Shown piece after piece: positions 1-13,170 of a stretch of DNA of 64,000 nucleotides. The number at the start of each line of letters is the position of its first letter. Position 1 is the stretch's first letter. A program made the translations under genes and the position numbers. Source of the DNA: Campylorhamphus procurvoides (Eukaryota > Chordata > Aves > Passeriformes > Dendrocolaptidae); NCBI GenBank assembly GCA_013396655.1, contig WBMV01000298.1:2783430-2847429 (forward strand). Reading direction: 5' to 3'. The notes under the pieces are model-generated. The model worked only from the letters and a program-made list of their open reading frames with translations. It ran no database searches and was not told where the DNA came from.

Positions 1-3000
1 TATTTCTATTGTACAGTTCTAGAGGCCTGAAGACAAAATGGTACAAACATTTAGTTAAGTAGAGGAAATGTAATAAATTAAAAACATTGCTAAAATGATT
101 TATGAGCAGTTTCCCATGTTTACAGAAGGGGCAGGAGGTAGTTTCTAAAGATTTCGTGGCAAAAATGATTCATTGTTATGCCAGGTCTTCATGGAAGATT
201 AAACAGAACTTTCCTGCTGCTAAGGTAACAAAGTACACACAAAACCAAGGCGTATGAGTATATGAAAACAGAAGTATAAAAGTACAACTTTGGACAAAGA
301 ACATTCTAATTATGATAAAAGATGATTTGTATAGCAAGACACAACAGGCACAGGAGAAAAATATGGGAGAAAGAGAATATTATGTTCAGGACTGAAAAAA
401 TGGTTAAGATGGCCTCATTTCTCACCTGAAAGGAGCAGTCTGTCTGAGGCATACTGGAAGTTTTCTAGTCTGCCTGTTGTTGGTACCCATCAATTACTTC
501 TCTGTGTTCTGTGAAATGTTGCTAAGTAGTACAGTCACATAGACTCTGTAACCATCCACATACTTGAAATTTCTAAAGGGTTCTTTAGCACTTTTTTAAA
601 ATTATATCTATCAAAACATGTTGAAAATTACAGTTTTAGAGTTTCATTAAAAGCTCTGATGGTTCTGAGCAATCTTCCTTGGTAGAAATGTGACTGTTAT
701 GATAGGGAGCAAAAAAGAGGTTAAAGAGTAGAGAAAACAGTCCTCCAGCCTCAGTAGAGCTACAGAATATCATCAGCTGCTCTCACACTGCAGAACCCAA
801 GAGAAGGATAACTTAAAGGCTCTAAAACGTGCAAAATGGCCAAAGTAATGTAACGTAAGTACAGGACTGTTCCCCTTGCTGCATAATGACACAGTGTGAT
901 GGCTGATTGTCTATAAACATCTTGGCTGGACACAGCTTGAAAGGGCATGAGATAATGCTGTTTGGAGCCCGCTTCCCTGTGTTCATCCTAGAAACCACTG
1001 TATTCTTCAGGTATCATTTTAATCACAGAGGAACCTTCAGGGTACATTTTCTCAGTTGTGCTCTAATGCCTGCAGCTGTGGGCTGGGCATACTGTTATGA
1101 GTCCTCCTCTACATGCACAACAGGTCAAGCAGCCCCTAGTCAAGATCACCCTATTCCTTGCAAAAATGCTTTGGATGTTTTATTAGTCACCAATGTCTCT
1201 CAATAACAAACTCAGCTGCATGCAAGACTCTGTTTTCCCAGGACCTTCACTGTTGCCAGAAATTTACATTCAGAGCATTTCTCAGCTTTCACCACAGTCA
1301 GATTTTAGAGATAACATCAAAAGATAAAGTTTTTCCTCTTTTGACCTGAATTACTCTGAAGCTACTACAAAGCACATGTGTTAAACAGGTTCTTGGGTAG
1401 ACACAGAACTGAAACAATTTTGAGAAAGGTTTTGATACTCACATTCACAAGTTTGTGGCGTGTTGAGGAAAGCAGAAAGGTACCATTGTTCTTGATTTCA
1501 GAATGATTTCTGTATTATCTCTTTATACCAAACTGAAGAAAATAAACCCAAACAAATAAAAAAGATTTAAAAATCCACAGAGAGCTGAGTAAGCCTTCCT
1601 TCATGTCATTTAAATCTAAATATACCTAGATAATTCCAAAGCTGTATGAGTTTATTCTTCTCAGCTGCTGCCCTTTAGTCTGCTGATCTTCAGTTGAAGC
1701 ATGACCAGTTTTAATATGTGTGGCTGATTTGATTCCCTCCATGAATTCCTAATACTAAGAACATTTGAAAAGAAAAACATTTTCCTGTGAAATTCATCAT
1801 CTGACACAGCTCAGTCATCTGACATGCAATAAGTGAACCTAGAGATTAAAACATCTTTCATCTTCTGTATTAAATCAGTCATTCCTTAAACTTACAGCTA
1901 CATTTTATAGGAAGTTCCAGAGTTCATTTTCTACTTGTGTGTTTAAGAAATCTCACCATTGCTGAAGTTGGTGGCTCTGACAGGGGCAGGAACTCAGGCA
2001 GGTTTCAGTCAGTGCCCAGCCTTCTACCTTGTCTACTCTTTCAGCCCAAGATACTGCAAACAAATCAGGCTCAGCAATGTCAAGCTCAGTAGGATTGCAT
2101 CCTTATTTCTGCTAATTTGAACAACCTTTAGTAATCATTACTGCAGAGGGATGAGGGATGGAAGCCCCCACAAATCGCACTTTCCCATCTGCAGTTCCAA
2201 TGAAACCTGGATTAGTGAGTGCTTTAGATATGGAGTGCACTTGAGGAGCAGCAATAGAGCATTACATTCCTGCCAGCTCATTCCAGGAGGCACCTTCTGC
2301 CAAGCCCTTAGAAAAACAATCTACCACCACATTCGTTTTGGCCATTTTCCAAGCTGGTTTTTCACGTCTGACCAGTTCTACTCTGTAAAGGCACTTTAGA
2401 AGGTCCATTTTTTGCTGGATGCAGAAATGAGTCCACAATAATATTTACGTATACAAAGACAAAGGGCAAATAAACTTGTGGAGAATAAAAACCAGTTGAA
2501 TACATGAATATTGGCAACTTTCCCAAAGTGTATGCACTAAATGAACTAAGAATAGTTAATATTTTTATAATTCGGAGTTTCTTAGATGTTTCACAGAAAA
2601 CTTCTCGAACTTGGAAACAAGTGGGGAAACATCTCAAACTTGGAAAGCTCATGTGAATTTGAGGATAGAGATTATGCAGGCACTCATTTCAAGCCTGGGT
2701 TCAAGCCACAAATGGAGGCCACACTCACATCAAAGGGAAACAAGTCTGTATTCGGTCATAGGTTTGAGATGACCTTTAGGAACCAGCAGGAGAGAGTCTT
2801 TGGCTCACCCTTAATCCTCAGCTCAGAGGCCAAAGGTGTCCGCATGTGCAGCGTGGACACACCTGCCCTGCCACAAGTGCAGCCCATCTTTCTGCAGAAA
2901 ATGATGTGCAACTGACAGAGATCCTCCCCAAAGCCAGGTTGCACAAATAGCATGAATTTAAATCCATTAAAGCAGCTGCAGCCATCTTACAGGCATTCTT

Positions 3001-6000
3001 CTAGGCCAGGGGAGTGCTGCCCTGATGGCATCGCAGGTTTCACATGCAGGGGCCAAGAAGAAGGAAAGAGTGGGGGATGCACATGGGTCTTGTTACCCAA
3101 ACTGGAGAGAGGTCAACCAAAACTGGAGAGGACTAGTTGGTTTGAGCTGAAGCTGGTGGAGAGAGAAGAAAGAAAAGGAAAAATTAGCAACAGGGGCCAA
3201 GAGTGTGCTGCAGACAGGCTGTATTGCCCTACAGGGCAACTGGTTGCAATTCATGGACCCTCTGCCATCTATGCAGAAATGGAAGAGATGTGGATTCAGA
3301 GAAGGAGTGCACTGGGTGGAAACTAGTTGCCTGGTGTGGCACCATCAGGTCAGCACCGATACAATCTGTTCAACTAATACACTGAACACAGGAATATTTA
3401 GGAGGCAATATAAGCCTGGCTAAACTGCAGCCAAATACATGTGAAACCATAAAATGTCTCAGGAGATGGGTAGAGAAATCACTGTCCTTCCATGCACTGT
3501 CTTTCCAGTTTCAACCCAAACTCTTTTGTGCTAAGCATGGACTTGCCTGTCAAAGTATATGCACTTTGCGTATTCTTTGGTAAAGTAATCCTGAAAATTT
3601 TGTTAACATTTGTTTATTTATTCCTTTCAGATTTGTAGAATAAAGTTTGTTACATTTTGCATTTTCATGTCCTGATTTTTGCACAATGTCTTGCTCAATC
3701 AGATTTTGGTGCTGCTGTTACTCTGTCTCAGAGCTACCGGAGATTTATTTTCTACTGCTGTAAAGGTACTGGGGAGGTAGCAGTTGGGAAGTAATATTTT
3801 CCATAGAGGATAAATTGACCTGCAACCATTATTCATTGTAAAATGGTGGTGAAAATGCTAATTGGCATTTTTATCCCTTCCCAAAAGTTAGCTACAAAAC
3901 TCAGTACCCCTGGCCATGTTTGATCTTACCAGATTTTCCCTGCAGAAAAAAATTACATTCTTTGTGTCCATGTTTTTCCTCTGGGAGGACTTCTGGTTGA
4001 CACAATAAGTATGTACGACTTTTGTCAGTGAAGGCAAAGCTTAGGACAGCTTCAAGACTATTCAGAGCATGAATTGGATGGTAAGGGCAAAAAGCTAATG
4101 CAAGTAATTTTTTCTCTTTTTTTGTTTGTTTGCTTTTTTAATCAGTTGGAAAAGAATAATGAAAGACACAACTTGTCTTTTTTATTGGAAATCTGTAAAA
4201 CAAACATGGTGAACCAAATGAGGAGTTATGAGAGGCTAGCAAAGTTAATCTTGCTGCAAGAAATATTATTTGCTTGATTCATCAAAATATCTTCTCAACA
4301 TATACACTCTCTGTTTCACTAAGAAACAGATACATTATGCAGCCAGCAGGGTCAAGTCTGGCTTGCAAGGGTAGCATGTCAGTGCTGCCATTGATTTTTC
4401 TAAATGTAGCTAGACTGAACTAGAACTACTTTCAGAATAGCAGATATAAAATAATGAAGGTACGGCCAAGCAACTATGTTGCTAAACCTATTTCAGACAG
4501 CATACCTTTCTCGGCCATAGCCTAGTTTAGCCATGATAAACATAGGCTGCCCTTTGATAGCTCCTGAAAAAGAAGCTACATTTTTTTTAAAACCTTGCTT
4601 GTATAGAGAAAGTTTCTTTTGACCACAATTTGACCACAAATGACCAAATATTATACAACAATTGTATCAGACCCTAAATGGGTAGATATCTGAGATGCCC
4701 AGTCTACTTTCTACATGTAGAAAAACCCCACCAGTTCTATTTAAAATAACAGGAGATAATTTTGAGTTGATACTAATTTTATAATGTTGATGACTAGAGT
4801 TTAGGAAAGTCTGAGAAATATTAAACTCAACACAATAGATACTTTGGTGTCATAATTGGATGCAGTATTTCTTAACGCAATCTAGATAATAGGACTTAAA
4901 ACAGACCCTTTCTCAGAGTTTTTGGACTACATAACAGGCTTCACTGGAGGCCAGCATGAGGGGTTTCTCCTGAGATCCCTCACATCATCAGTGGGTCAAA
5001 CACTAACAAGGGTCCAGCAAAGACCTCATGAAGGACTTCACAGAAGGGAAAAATACTGTTTCATATGTGCATAGAGCCAGTTCAGCTCCTTCATTTCAAT
5101 TCCACATTGAATCACTAAAGCTCATAGCTGCATTCCTTATTTCTATTGAGTAAAGCTCACTCAGACAAGTAGCATTCAGTGAAATAAAGGGGACAATCTG
5201 AGTGAAAGATGGATACTCCATAAAATGCATTGCAGATTCATGCTGCGAGACAGCAACTGTGAATCATCATGAACTCAAAGATCAGATTCTTTTGAGGATA
5301 TGACTGGTGAGGGCCTTACAAACCTTACATTTCATGATCCAGTAGTGAGACACTGGCCTACAGGCCAGGAAACCTGGTTTGCTTCGGAGTTTAGCAGCCA
5401 ATCTAGTTTGCAGCAGGCAGAGAATCAGAGGTTCATATATATCTTGTATATCTTCTTTAAAGCAACTTCTGAGAGACAGTCTCTCTTTCAATATTTCTTT
5501 TAGGATCTTCCCATTTTGTCACTCACTAGGATGCAGCCATTAAGCATGACAAGCAGCACGTAACTGTTAGTGATGGTTTACATACCTACATCTTACTTAG
5601 ATTCAGTTTTACCCGGGGTATCTTCATGCTGTCTCCATGGTGCTGTCACTTCCAAGCCTGGGTTGTCTCACCTGTTCGTCTGAAAGCTGCATAGTTGTTG
5701 AACAAATGAGAATGACTTTTATGGGATTAGGATACGATAAAGATCATGGTTGAAGATACAGTTTCTCTCACAGGCTGGAATTCATGTATTAAAAATAAAC
5801 CTCTTAAGGATTCAGAGTAAATTTCTTGTGAGACTGATCAAAAACAGTGCTGTGAGCTTCCCCAGGAACTAAGGGCTATTTATACTTCTTGGTACAAGTT
5901 ACACTAACAAATAAATAAAACCAAGTTAACTGGGTTATAATATTTCTACTATGTTTGGAACTTGCTGAATTCCAATAGAGATAGGAACCTTTGTCAATGA

Positions 6001-8870
6001 AGCAAATATTTTTTTTGCCTGTCACATGGAAATCCATGTCTTGCTTTAATATGGGAAATTAAAGACTGTTCCCAAATAGTGCCACAGGGCTGGTTCTTGC
6101 AGAGATACTAGAGGAGAAAACAAAATAAATAAAAATGACCCCTGCATACAGTCTTATTCTCAACTCCCCACTGTCTGGTTCCTTCTGTGACCTTAACGTT
6201 TTTTCTAGTATTGATTTGTAGCATTTCTTAAAACATTACTTCATTCCTAAAGGTTTTGCTGTCCTTTTCCTGGTTTAAAAAAAATAAAAACTGTTTTAGT
6301 TACATTGAATGATTCATAGCTCCTGCAGATCATTCAGGGACGCCATTCATAGTTAATGATTAAAATGCAGTAATAAAACATGAAATGTTTGAAAGTCAGC
6401 AGTGATGTCTCTAAAGGTAGTTCTTTGACAGAAATTGCTGACAGCATCAGAAACTCTCCCTCTATAAATATATATTCAAAGACAATAATTTTGCTCTTTA
6501 TTTTATCCATTTTTGCATTCTCTCTCTTGCAGGCATCCTCAGGTCAATGTTGTAGCAAGTGACAGTTTGTCTATAATTTAATTTAGTATTTTTCTTTCTT
6601 AATTTACATTTTCACTGATTTTTAGCCTGCAGTGATTATTTGCATGGAAAGAAATTATCTTGAAAGTCTATATTTAGCCTGATATATCGGATTAGAAATG
6701 TAAGCCAATCATGCAATGAGGTTAATTTTAAATCCTGTGGAAATTGTACCACTCTATTCAGTTTTCTCAGCACTGGCACCCGTCTTATTTGAGGTTATAT
6801 GAAATTTAACTCCAAAGTCGAATGTAATTTCCCACCAAAAGGAATACATGCAATCCCCTTAAAATAGTAACTTTAGAATTTATAAGAAGTCTGAGCAGAT
6901 TTTTTAAGCTGATGTCCTGAGGACTGTGATTGTGTTTTAAAAATATGCAAAGAATGAACTGAAGAGTAAACAAAAAAGAGCAGAAACTTGTGTTTATTCT
7001 ACTTTTCCTAGTACAAGCAGTACTCACCAGTTTTTACTTTAGGGTCACCCACTAACACTGGTAGACCTGCATTTTAACTAGTGCTGTATTTATTATATTT
7101 AGTCAACATAAATATCAGTTAATACTATTTTTAAGTTCTACATCTGCCTTAAGTGTGTCCTTCCACCTCAGTTTGTCTCCATTCTCCCCCTCCAAAAAAA
7201 CAAACATTCTGGATTTTTTTTTTAATTATATCTCTGTTTTCTTGGCAGTGACTGTCTGGGGATGACTATCACATTCATCCTCCCTATCAAATCTATTTAT
7301 ATCTATTGGTTAAAATTCAGCTTGTGATCATTGAGCTGCAGATGGAGCTCCCTGAACAGCAAAGAAGTCCATGCATCCGTGCCAGGAACAGTTGGAGCCA
7401 CTGTGGAGAAGGGACTGAGAGGATCTGTCATTACACAGTCTTTATCCCTTCAACCTCGGAGAGGTGTCAGTAAAAAGGCAAAGACTGCTACCTCTTCTAT
7501 GTATTAGTGTCATTAGGGCTTTCAGCAGACTCAAGAAACCTGATTTTTCATGGTTTTTTGCAAGGTGACATGAATTTTACAAGTATCAAAAGAGAATATA
7601 GGGAGTAGATGTGATTGTCAAACTTCTAATGAACTACTAATAAAATGCTAAATGGGTGTGTTTTTAAATTATGGAAAATGCAGGGTAGTTCTTTTTTTAA
7701 ATGTTTTTGCAGCAGAACTCATTAAACAAGAGATCAAGGCAGCTCTATTCTAACCTCTAAACTTCTGGATGATCTGTGACAGGGATGTTTTCACTTTCTA
7801 GGGCATGGGCTCACTTGAATATTTCATTTCTTACAGTGCATGAACAGGAGCTGAAGACATGATCTTAAAAAAGAAGGAAGGACCAGACAGTTGGAAAGTA
7901 TATTCTCCTCCAAAGCCATGCAGGAGGATCCCCATCCCTGTGCAGGGCTGCTCTGGTTTCATAAGGGCTCCAGGTGGACAACAGGGCGTCTCCTCATGCA
8001 GCGCTGCAGAATTAGGCTAAACTGAACATATTTAATATTATCTCAGAGAGCTAAGCTGCTTATCACTGTGTGACAGATAATACATTATACAGCTGAGTGG
8101 CTAATAGATTAAACAGAGAAAGGCTGATGGCAGGGCATTTTCAGCTTCTCTGGTTTATATTCTCCCTCAAGGAATGACACTGTGAATTTGGAAGGTGCAG
8201 GAAAGATTTTCAGCTTCCTATTTCTCCAGAAAACCTGCTTTAAAACATGTATAAAGTAAATACTGTCTTCCCTATGCAAAAAATTGAACAATCTTGAAAG
8301 TCATCATGTTTTATAGATATTGATATGAATGGATCTTTACCAGGAATAAGGAATTAATAATTAGCTGCATGTATTATTACAGGAACCTAGTCAAATGTTC
8401 AGAACTCTTTAGTTTGGTTCTGAAATTTCAGTTTTCAGTTTCAAAAAAGGGTTCCAATCTACACAAGTACAAATGAAATATCTCTGCTAACAAGAAGATA
8501 ATTGTATCTAATTGTACTGGTGTGCACAAGCCATCAATGATCCCTGTCCAGAATGCAGCCTGAGAAGGATCGGGATTTCACTTTTGTAACTATTGCCATA
8601 AATGAAATGAATGGAATGAACAAGCTAACAGCATTTGCATGAAATAAAGAAGTATTTTTATTTTCCAAATTTATATTTCAGGAAACTGTGTTTATTTACT
8701 TAAATCATTCCAGACACTGGAACTCTGTCTCCTTCCCTGCTAAATTGTGACCATAGCCAGTGCCATGGCTTTTGTGGATCAGCTAACACTTTCCCCAATA
8801 ATCCTTGTGTATGCCTTGGGAGGCAGCACAGACCAGGGCATGCTGCTGGTTTGGATACAACAACACATTT
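1..8870. other. Gene-poor intergenic or intronic DNA
   Basis: No exon, RNA gene or long transposon is recognisable in this stretch. Open frames are short, at most about 124 codons, and overlap on opposite strands as chance frames do. The longest cluster (about 2586-3420) has no recognised domain; it may be an old, unclassified repeat. By synteny with mammals, SH3BGRL2 would be expected somewhere on this side on the minus strand. I looked for its conserved N-terminal and central segments by eye and did not find them. Confidence 0.6.
4620..4645 (-). promoter_or_regulatory. Three spaced TGACC half-sites
   Basis: TGACC occurs at 4620, 4631 and 4641, all in one orientation, about one helical turn apart. 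On the minus strand these read GGTCA, the nuclear-receptor half-site. The spacing of 10-11 bp start to start is wider than in standard direct repeats, so this is only a weak regulatory candidate. Confidence 0.15.
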
Positions 8871-9770
8871 TCAGAACCACAGAACAATGGACTAACGTCG
8901 TTTGGAAGGGATTTCTGGAGGCCATCAGTCGGACAAGCTGCTCAAAGTAGAGGCAACTAGATTGGGCTGCTCAGGGCTGTGTCCAGTTAAGTTTTTAACA
9001 TCTCCAAGGCTGGAGACTCCATGACCTCTGTGGGCAGCCTGCTTCAATATTTGACCACTCTTGTGGTGAACAGTTCTTTCCTAACATCTGGTCAGAATTC
9101 CCCATGTTGCAATGTGTGTTCAGCTACCTCTCATTCTCCCTCTTGGCACCTTATGGAAGAGTCTGGATCAATCTTCCCCACACCCCCCAACAGGTAACAG
9201 TAGACAGAGGGTCCTCGGGTGCATTGCTGACTCATGTTCAACCTGTTGTCCACCAGGATCCCAGGGTTTTTTTCTGAAGAACTGCCTCCTGGCCCACAGT
9301 TGCCTCCTGGGGTTGCTCTGTGCCCGAGGGTGACAGGGTAGCCTGCAGGGTCTCACTGACTGGGGCCAGCTCTGCAGTGCCGGCAAAGGCAGCAGGGCCG
9401 GGCTGGGACAGGGATGGGGCCAGCCCAAACCCTGTGGTCACCAGACAGGTCCACAGACACTGCGCTCCCTGTGGATGAGCTGAGAGGTCCCATGTGCCCT
9501 GGGCACACGACACGCCGCTGAAAGCAGCTCCCGATGGCCGGGGTTGGTTCTGGCTGCAGCCCTTCCACAGCACATTGGAGAGCTCCCTCCTGTCCCCAGG
9601 GGCCACTCTCGGCTGCACAGGCACGGAGCGAGCCCCAAACCCCAGCAGAGGGAACATACACCCCACGCCCGAACAAACTCCAGCCCTTGTCCAGCTCGAT
9701 AATAAAGACATTAAACAATACTGGACCCTGTCTCATCCCTGAGGGATACCTTTAGCCACCAGCAAGCCCG
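8871..9770 (-). mobile_element. CR1-type LINE fragment, antisense, about 0.9 kb
   Basis: Read on the + strand this is the usual reverse-complement layout of an avian CR1 3' part. It begins with a degraded CACAGAA tail, then a 'TGGAAGGGATTTCTGGAGGCC' type segment and the 'TCCAAGGCTGGAGACTCC' type segment. Near 9228-9262 the sequence corresponds to the LVDNRLNMSQQ region of the CR1 reverse transcriptase. Near 9700-9740 the minus strand encodes GPVLFNVFIIELDKG, a diverged form of the reverse-transcriptase motif GPVLFNIFINDLD. The element is broken by stops and cannot be active. The part between about 9310 and 9660 is GC-rich and does not read as CR1 in any frame I tried. Confidence 0.85.
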
Positions 9771-9849
9771 CGTGAAAAGAGGCGATTGGATCAAAGGCAG
9801 AAGGACGAATTTAAAGCCCGGAAAACGCTGTTTCCAGCCCCTCCACCTC

Positions 9850-10110
9850 CTTTAAGGGCTGGTTTTACTCGCAGAGAGGCGGGCAGGTCAGCTCGCTGCC
9901 TCTGCCGGTGCTGAAGCCCCATCTAGAGCATCGCCGCGCTATTGCGCCCGCCGCCCCGCCGGGACCCGCCCGACAGCGCTCCGGGGGGACAGCGACAAAA
10001 ACCCCGTCCGTCCCCTCTGAGGAAGTGGAGAAAGGTTAAAGAACCGCAGACAAAACGGGCTGCTCGGCGACCCTCTGCTTCTGCTGTCAGGGGCCTTGGC
10101 AATGGCACCG
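9850..10110. promoter_or_regulatory. Orphan CpG island
   Basis: A short, sharply bounded GC-rich block. About 18 CpG dinucleotides can be counted by eye between about 9870 and 10015, and more follow up to 10110, while the DNA just right of it is AT-rich. Such islands usually mark promoters. No coding exon is recognisable here: the open minus-strand frame 9923-10108 begins with GTG and resembles nothing known to me. It lies just beyond the antisense CR1 fragment. It could be the promoter or first exon of a non-coding transcript, or a non-coding first exon of a neighbour such as SH3BGRL2. Nothing in the sequence decides between these. Confidence 0.5.
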
Positions 10111-10119
10111 CGGTAATCT

Positions 10120-11040
10120 GAATTTCAGATTTTGTATAGGAAAAGTTAATGTTGAACCCGCATTTTCAGGCGACAAATATAATCGCTTGTGTAACTACAG
10201 GCAGCTTTAGCTAGCAAGTGTCATCAAGCAAACTAATAGAAATGCTGATATGGGATACTAATGAAGGAATTAAGGGATTATGGGTTTATTAATGTCAGTC
10301 GACACAGTTTGCCAGAAACCCAGACTGTCAAACAAATTTGATACTGCTTTAATAAGATTAAGCATTAGACTGATAATGAAGATTGTGATTGAAATAGTGT
10401 CTTTTCCAAACAACTGACAGAATCTTGCATTAAAAAATAACTATAAACAAAATCAATGTAACATATTAAATGCTAATTTTTAAAACTGGTTAACAACTAG
10501 GTCATAAAAATATACTATAGCTGAAGTGTTTTCATTCCAAGGGATTGCATATTTTGTTAGCTTATAGGGAGATCTTTTTGACATGATTTTTTTCAACACA
10601 TTTATCAATGGCCTTGAAAACATAGCATAACTGCACATAACATTTGCAACATGACACACAAATCACTAATGTGAAAAACAATGAAGGGAGCAGTTTTATT
10701 AGTTAGACTGACTGATCAATTGTTGAGATAAAAATTGTCCAGTTTTGTTAATTTAGATGTGATCCGAAATGCAAGCTCATGCACCTAAGAACCAAAAACA
10801 GAATTAAATTTCTAGATCTGGGGTTGAGCCCCAAACTGCAATAGCACATGACAAAAGAAGCCCATCAGAAGAAGAGAGACTAATCAACAGCAGTGGAGTG
10901 CTGATGCCACAATAAAAGTCCCAATCAAAACACTACATACATGAGAATTCAAAGGATACAGTATCTTAGTAGGACCAGTGTCATGAGCTCCAGCACTCCT
11001 TGTCCATAGTATGTATTCCCGTATCCAAGAATTCCAGAAA
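10120..11040. other. AT-rich non-coding stretch
   Basis: No gene or repeat is recognised. The DNA is AT-rich, with many TAAT-type motifs and no extended open frame, immediately beside the orphan CpG island. Confidence 0.5.
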
Positions 11041-11370
11041 GGCTGAGGTCACAGGGGCCTCTGGATATCACCTAGGTAAACCCCCACGTGCTAAAGCAGA
11101 GTCAACAGGAGTAGCTTGTCCAGGACTGTGTCCAGTTGAGTTCTGAGTATCTCCAAGGATGGAGCCTCCTCAACCTCCCTGGACAAACTTCTTATCTTTG
11201 ATCACCTGCGCAGTAAAAAGTGTTTTCTTACATTTAAATGGAATTTCCTGTATTTCAAATGATGACCATTGCTTCTTGTCCTGCCACTGGGCATCACTGA
11301 GAAGAGTCTGGTTCCTTTGCATTTACTCCCTTTGCCTTACTCACCCCATCAGGTATTTACAAGCACTTAC
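11041..11370 (-). mobile_element. CR1-type LINE 3' fragment, antisense
   Basis: The + strand shows degraded antisense CR1 landmarks in the right order: a 'GGCCTCTGGATATCACCTAG' segment, then 'GACTGTGTCCAGTTGAGTTC', 'TATCTCCAAGGATGGAGCCT', 'AACCTCCCTGGACAAACTTC' and 'CTGGGCATCACTGAGAAGAG'. The terminal octamer tail is missing or unrecognisable. The right edge is approximate; similarity fades after about 11370. Confidence 0.8.
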
Positions 11371-13106
11371 CTATATTTTAAACTTTACTTATACTTCATA
11401 TTCAAGAGATCCGGACCTAATCATCTCCCTGGCACAGGTACTCCTTGTCACACAGAGGCTGGTCTAGACTGAAAATTACCTTGGAGCTGGGATCCAGTTA
11501 AAACCAGGAGGTTAGCCAATTTCAACTTCCTGCTTTTGAGAACCACTCCAGCCTGCTCCAGCACAACTATTTCACCAAGGAACAGGTAGTCACTGTCAAC
11601 CAGGCCTTACAGGTTGTTCTTACAGTGAAATAAGGACACAATCCACCGGTTCTGGCAAACACTGCTACAGTAATTTAGCATGATACAATTCCTCCTTCCC
11701 TGGTAGAGCAGCTTCAGTCACCAGTGAAGATTAATTTGATTCAAAATACCAGATTTATTCCAGTGTACCTGAGATGAAGCCCCTCACCTCCTTCTGTAGA
11801 CTCATAAAAGCAGTCTACAGCAGCAGCAGGGCAGAACAGGCAGCTGGGGTCACTCACAAAATTCCTACATTCAGTTAATTTCAATAAAAGCAGTTTCTTC
11901 CATTCAGTTCATCTGGGTAAAAGCACTCCCTTTTGTTGTTAAAAAATGTGCACTGTCTTGCTTCAAACTAGTTGCGACTTCTAACCACTAAGGTTCATTG
12001 CACCTTTTTACTGATGGACTAAAAGTCACTTACCAGAAGGAACAGAACTCACCCTCAAATAATCTCTCCACCTTTATTTGTATTGAATCTTCTCTTGGGT
12101 GTCTCTCCCTGTAACACTGAGTTTTATGGACCCCTGGTGATTCTTGAAATGTGTTTGTGAAGCCTTTTTAGTATTTCAACACCTTTCTTCAAGTGTGGAC
12201 ACCACAACTGCCTACCTTATTTCAGTTGACAGGTTTGACTTGTGTCAGAGGAAGATGTGATGCCATTTTCCTCTCCAAAGTGGTATCTCCTGGCAGTAGC
12301 CATGGAATTAACTGGGCTAAATCTCCAGTGATCAATACCTCATCATTTTTTTATTATTTTAGCTAAAGTGGATTTAAAGTACCAATTATAAGCCTGACCC
12401 TTTTTCCATCTCTAAAAGTGCACTAAAATCATGAGCCTGAAAAGTGCAGGTCAGAAAGAAAGGAGCAGAACAGGTGAAACACACAACCCCACATCCAGTC
12501 CTTCCTCAAGGATGCATTCCCACCACCACCACCTTCTCCCATCAGCTAGTAGCTGACTCATGACATTTTAGGTCATGTGTCCAGCAAGGAGGACATTCAT
12601 GGCACTGTGTTGGGCTACCAGAAAGAGATAAAGCAATGAGAGTAAAGCCTATTTCACTCATTTTATTTGGATGGGTGTTTCTGCTGTTTTAGTGATTTTA
12701 CAGGTTATCCAGAGGTATAGGCCCTCAAGCCCAACATTAGCCTTTGTAAACATCCCTTGTGCAGTCCTTCAATTTGTCTGAGCAGGCCCAGGATTTTGAC
12801 TATATGAAACATCCCTCCCTTACAGTCCTGGTTAGTTCAGCCAATGTCCTTGCTTTTCTGACAACCATTCAGTGACTGATCTCATTATTTACTAGGTCTT
12901 AGAAGAGGATTGATAGTTTTGGTTCTAAAACAGAAAGGGAAAAAACATCCAGAAAGCAGTCTTCATCAATCAAAGCATCCTTGAAGCACAGTATGGAGGC
13001 ACAACATGAATAGTATAATAGTCTAGTGCTTTTTGGGGTTTTGTGGAGGGGCGGGGGGAGAGAGAAGTTAAACTACTGCAAATCCTGAGAAGACAAAAAT
13101 CATGTT
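11371..13106. other. Non-coding stretch, no gene seen
   Basis: Mixed-composition DNA with no recognisable exon, RNA gene or classified repeat. A short G-rich run lies near 13047-13060. Confidence 0.5.
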
Positions 13107-13170
13107 CATAGAATCATAGAATATCCTGAGTTAGAACGGATCCGCAAGGATCACCAAATTCAATGTTATT
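13107..13170 (-). mobile_element. Short CR1-type 3' tail, antisense
   Basis: The + strand reads TCATAGAATCATAGAATATC followed by CTGAGTTAGAACGGATCCGC. This is the reverse complement of a CR1 3' end with two copies of the terminal octamer. Only about 60 bp remain, as is common for heavily 5'-truncated CR1 copies in birds. Confidence 0.75.

Noticed and set aside
9238..9736. Minus-strand frames of 127 and 157 codons
   Set aside because: They lie inside the antisense CR1 fragment. The recognisable part is a decayed reverse-transcriptase motif and the rest is GC-rich without family resemblance.
9923..10108. Minus-strand 61-codon frame in the orphan CpG island
   Set aside because: It starts with GTG, and open frames are expected by chance in CpG-rich DNA. 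It does not match the SH3BGRL2 first exon.
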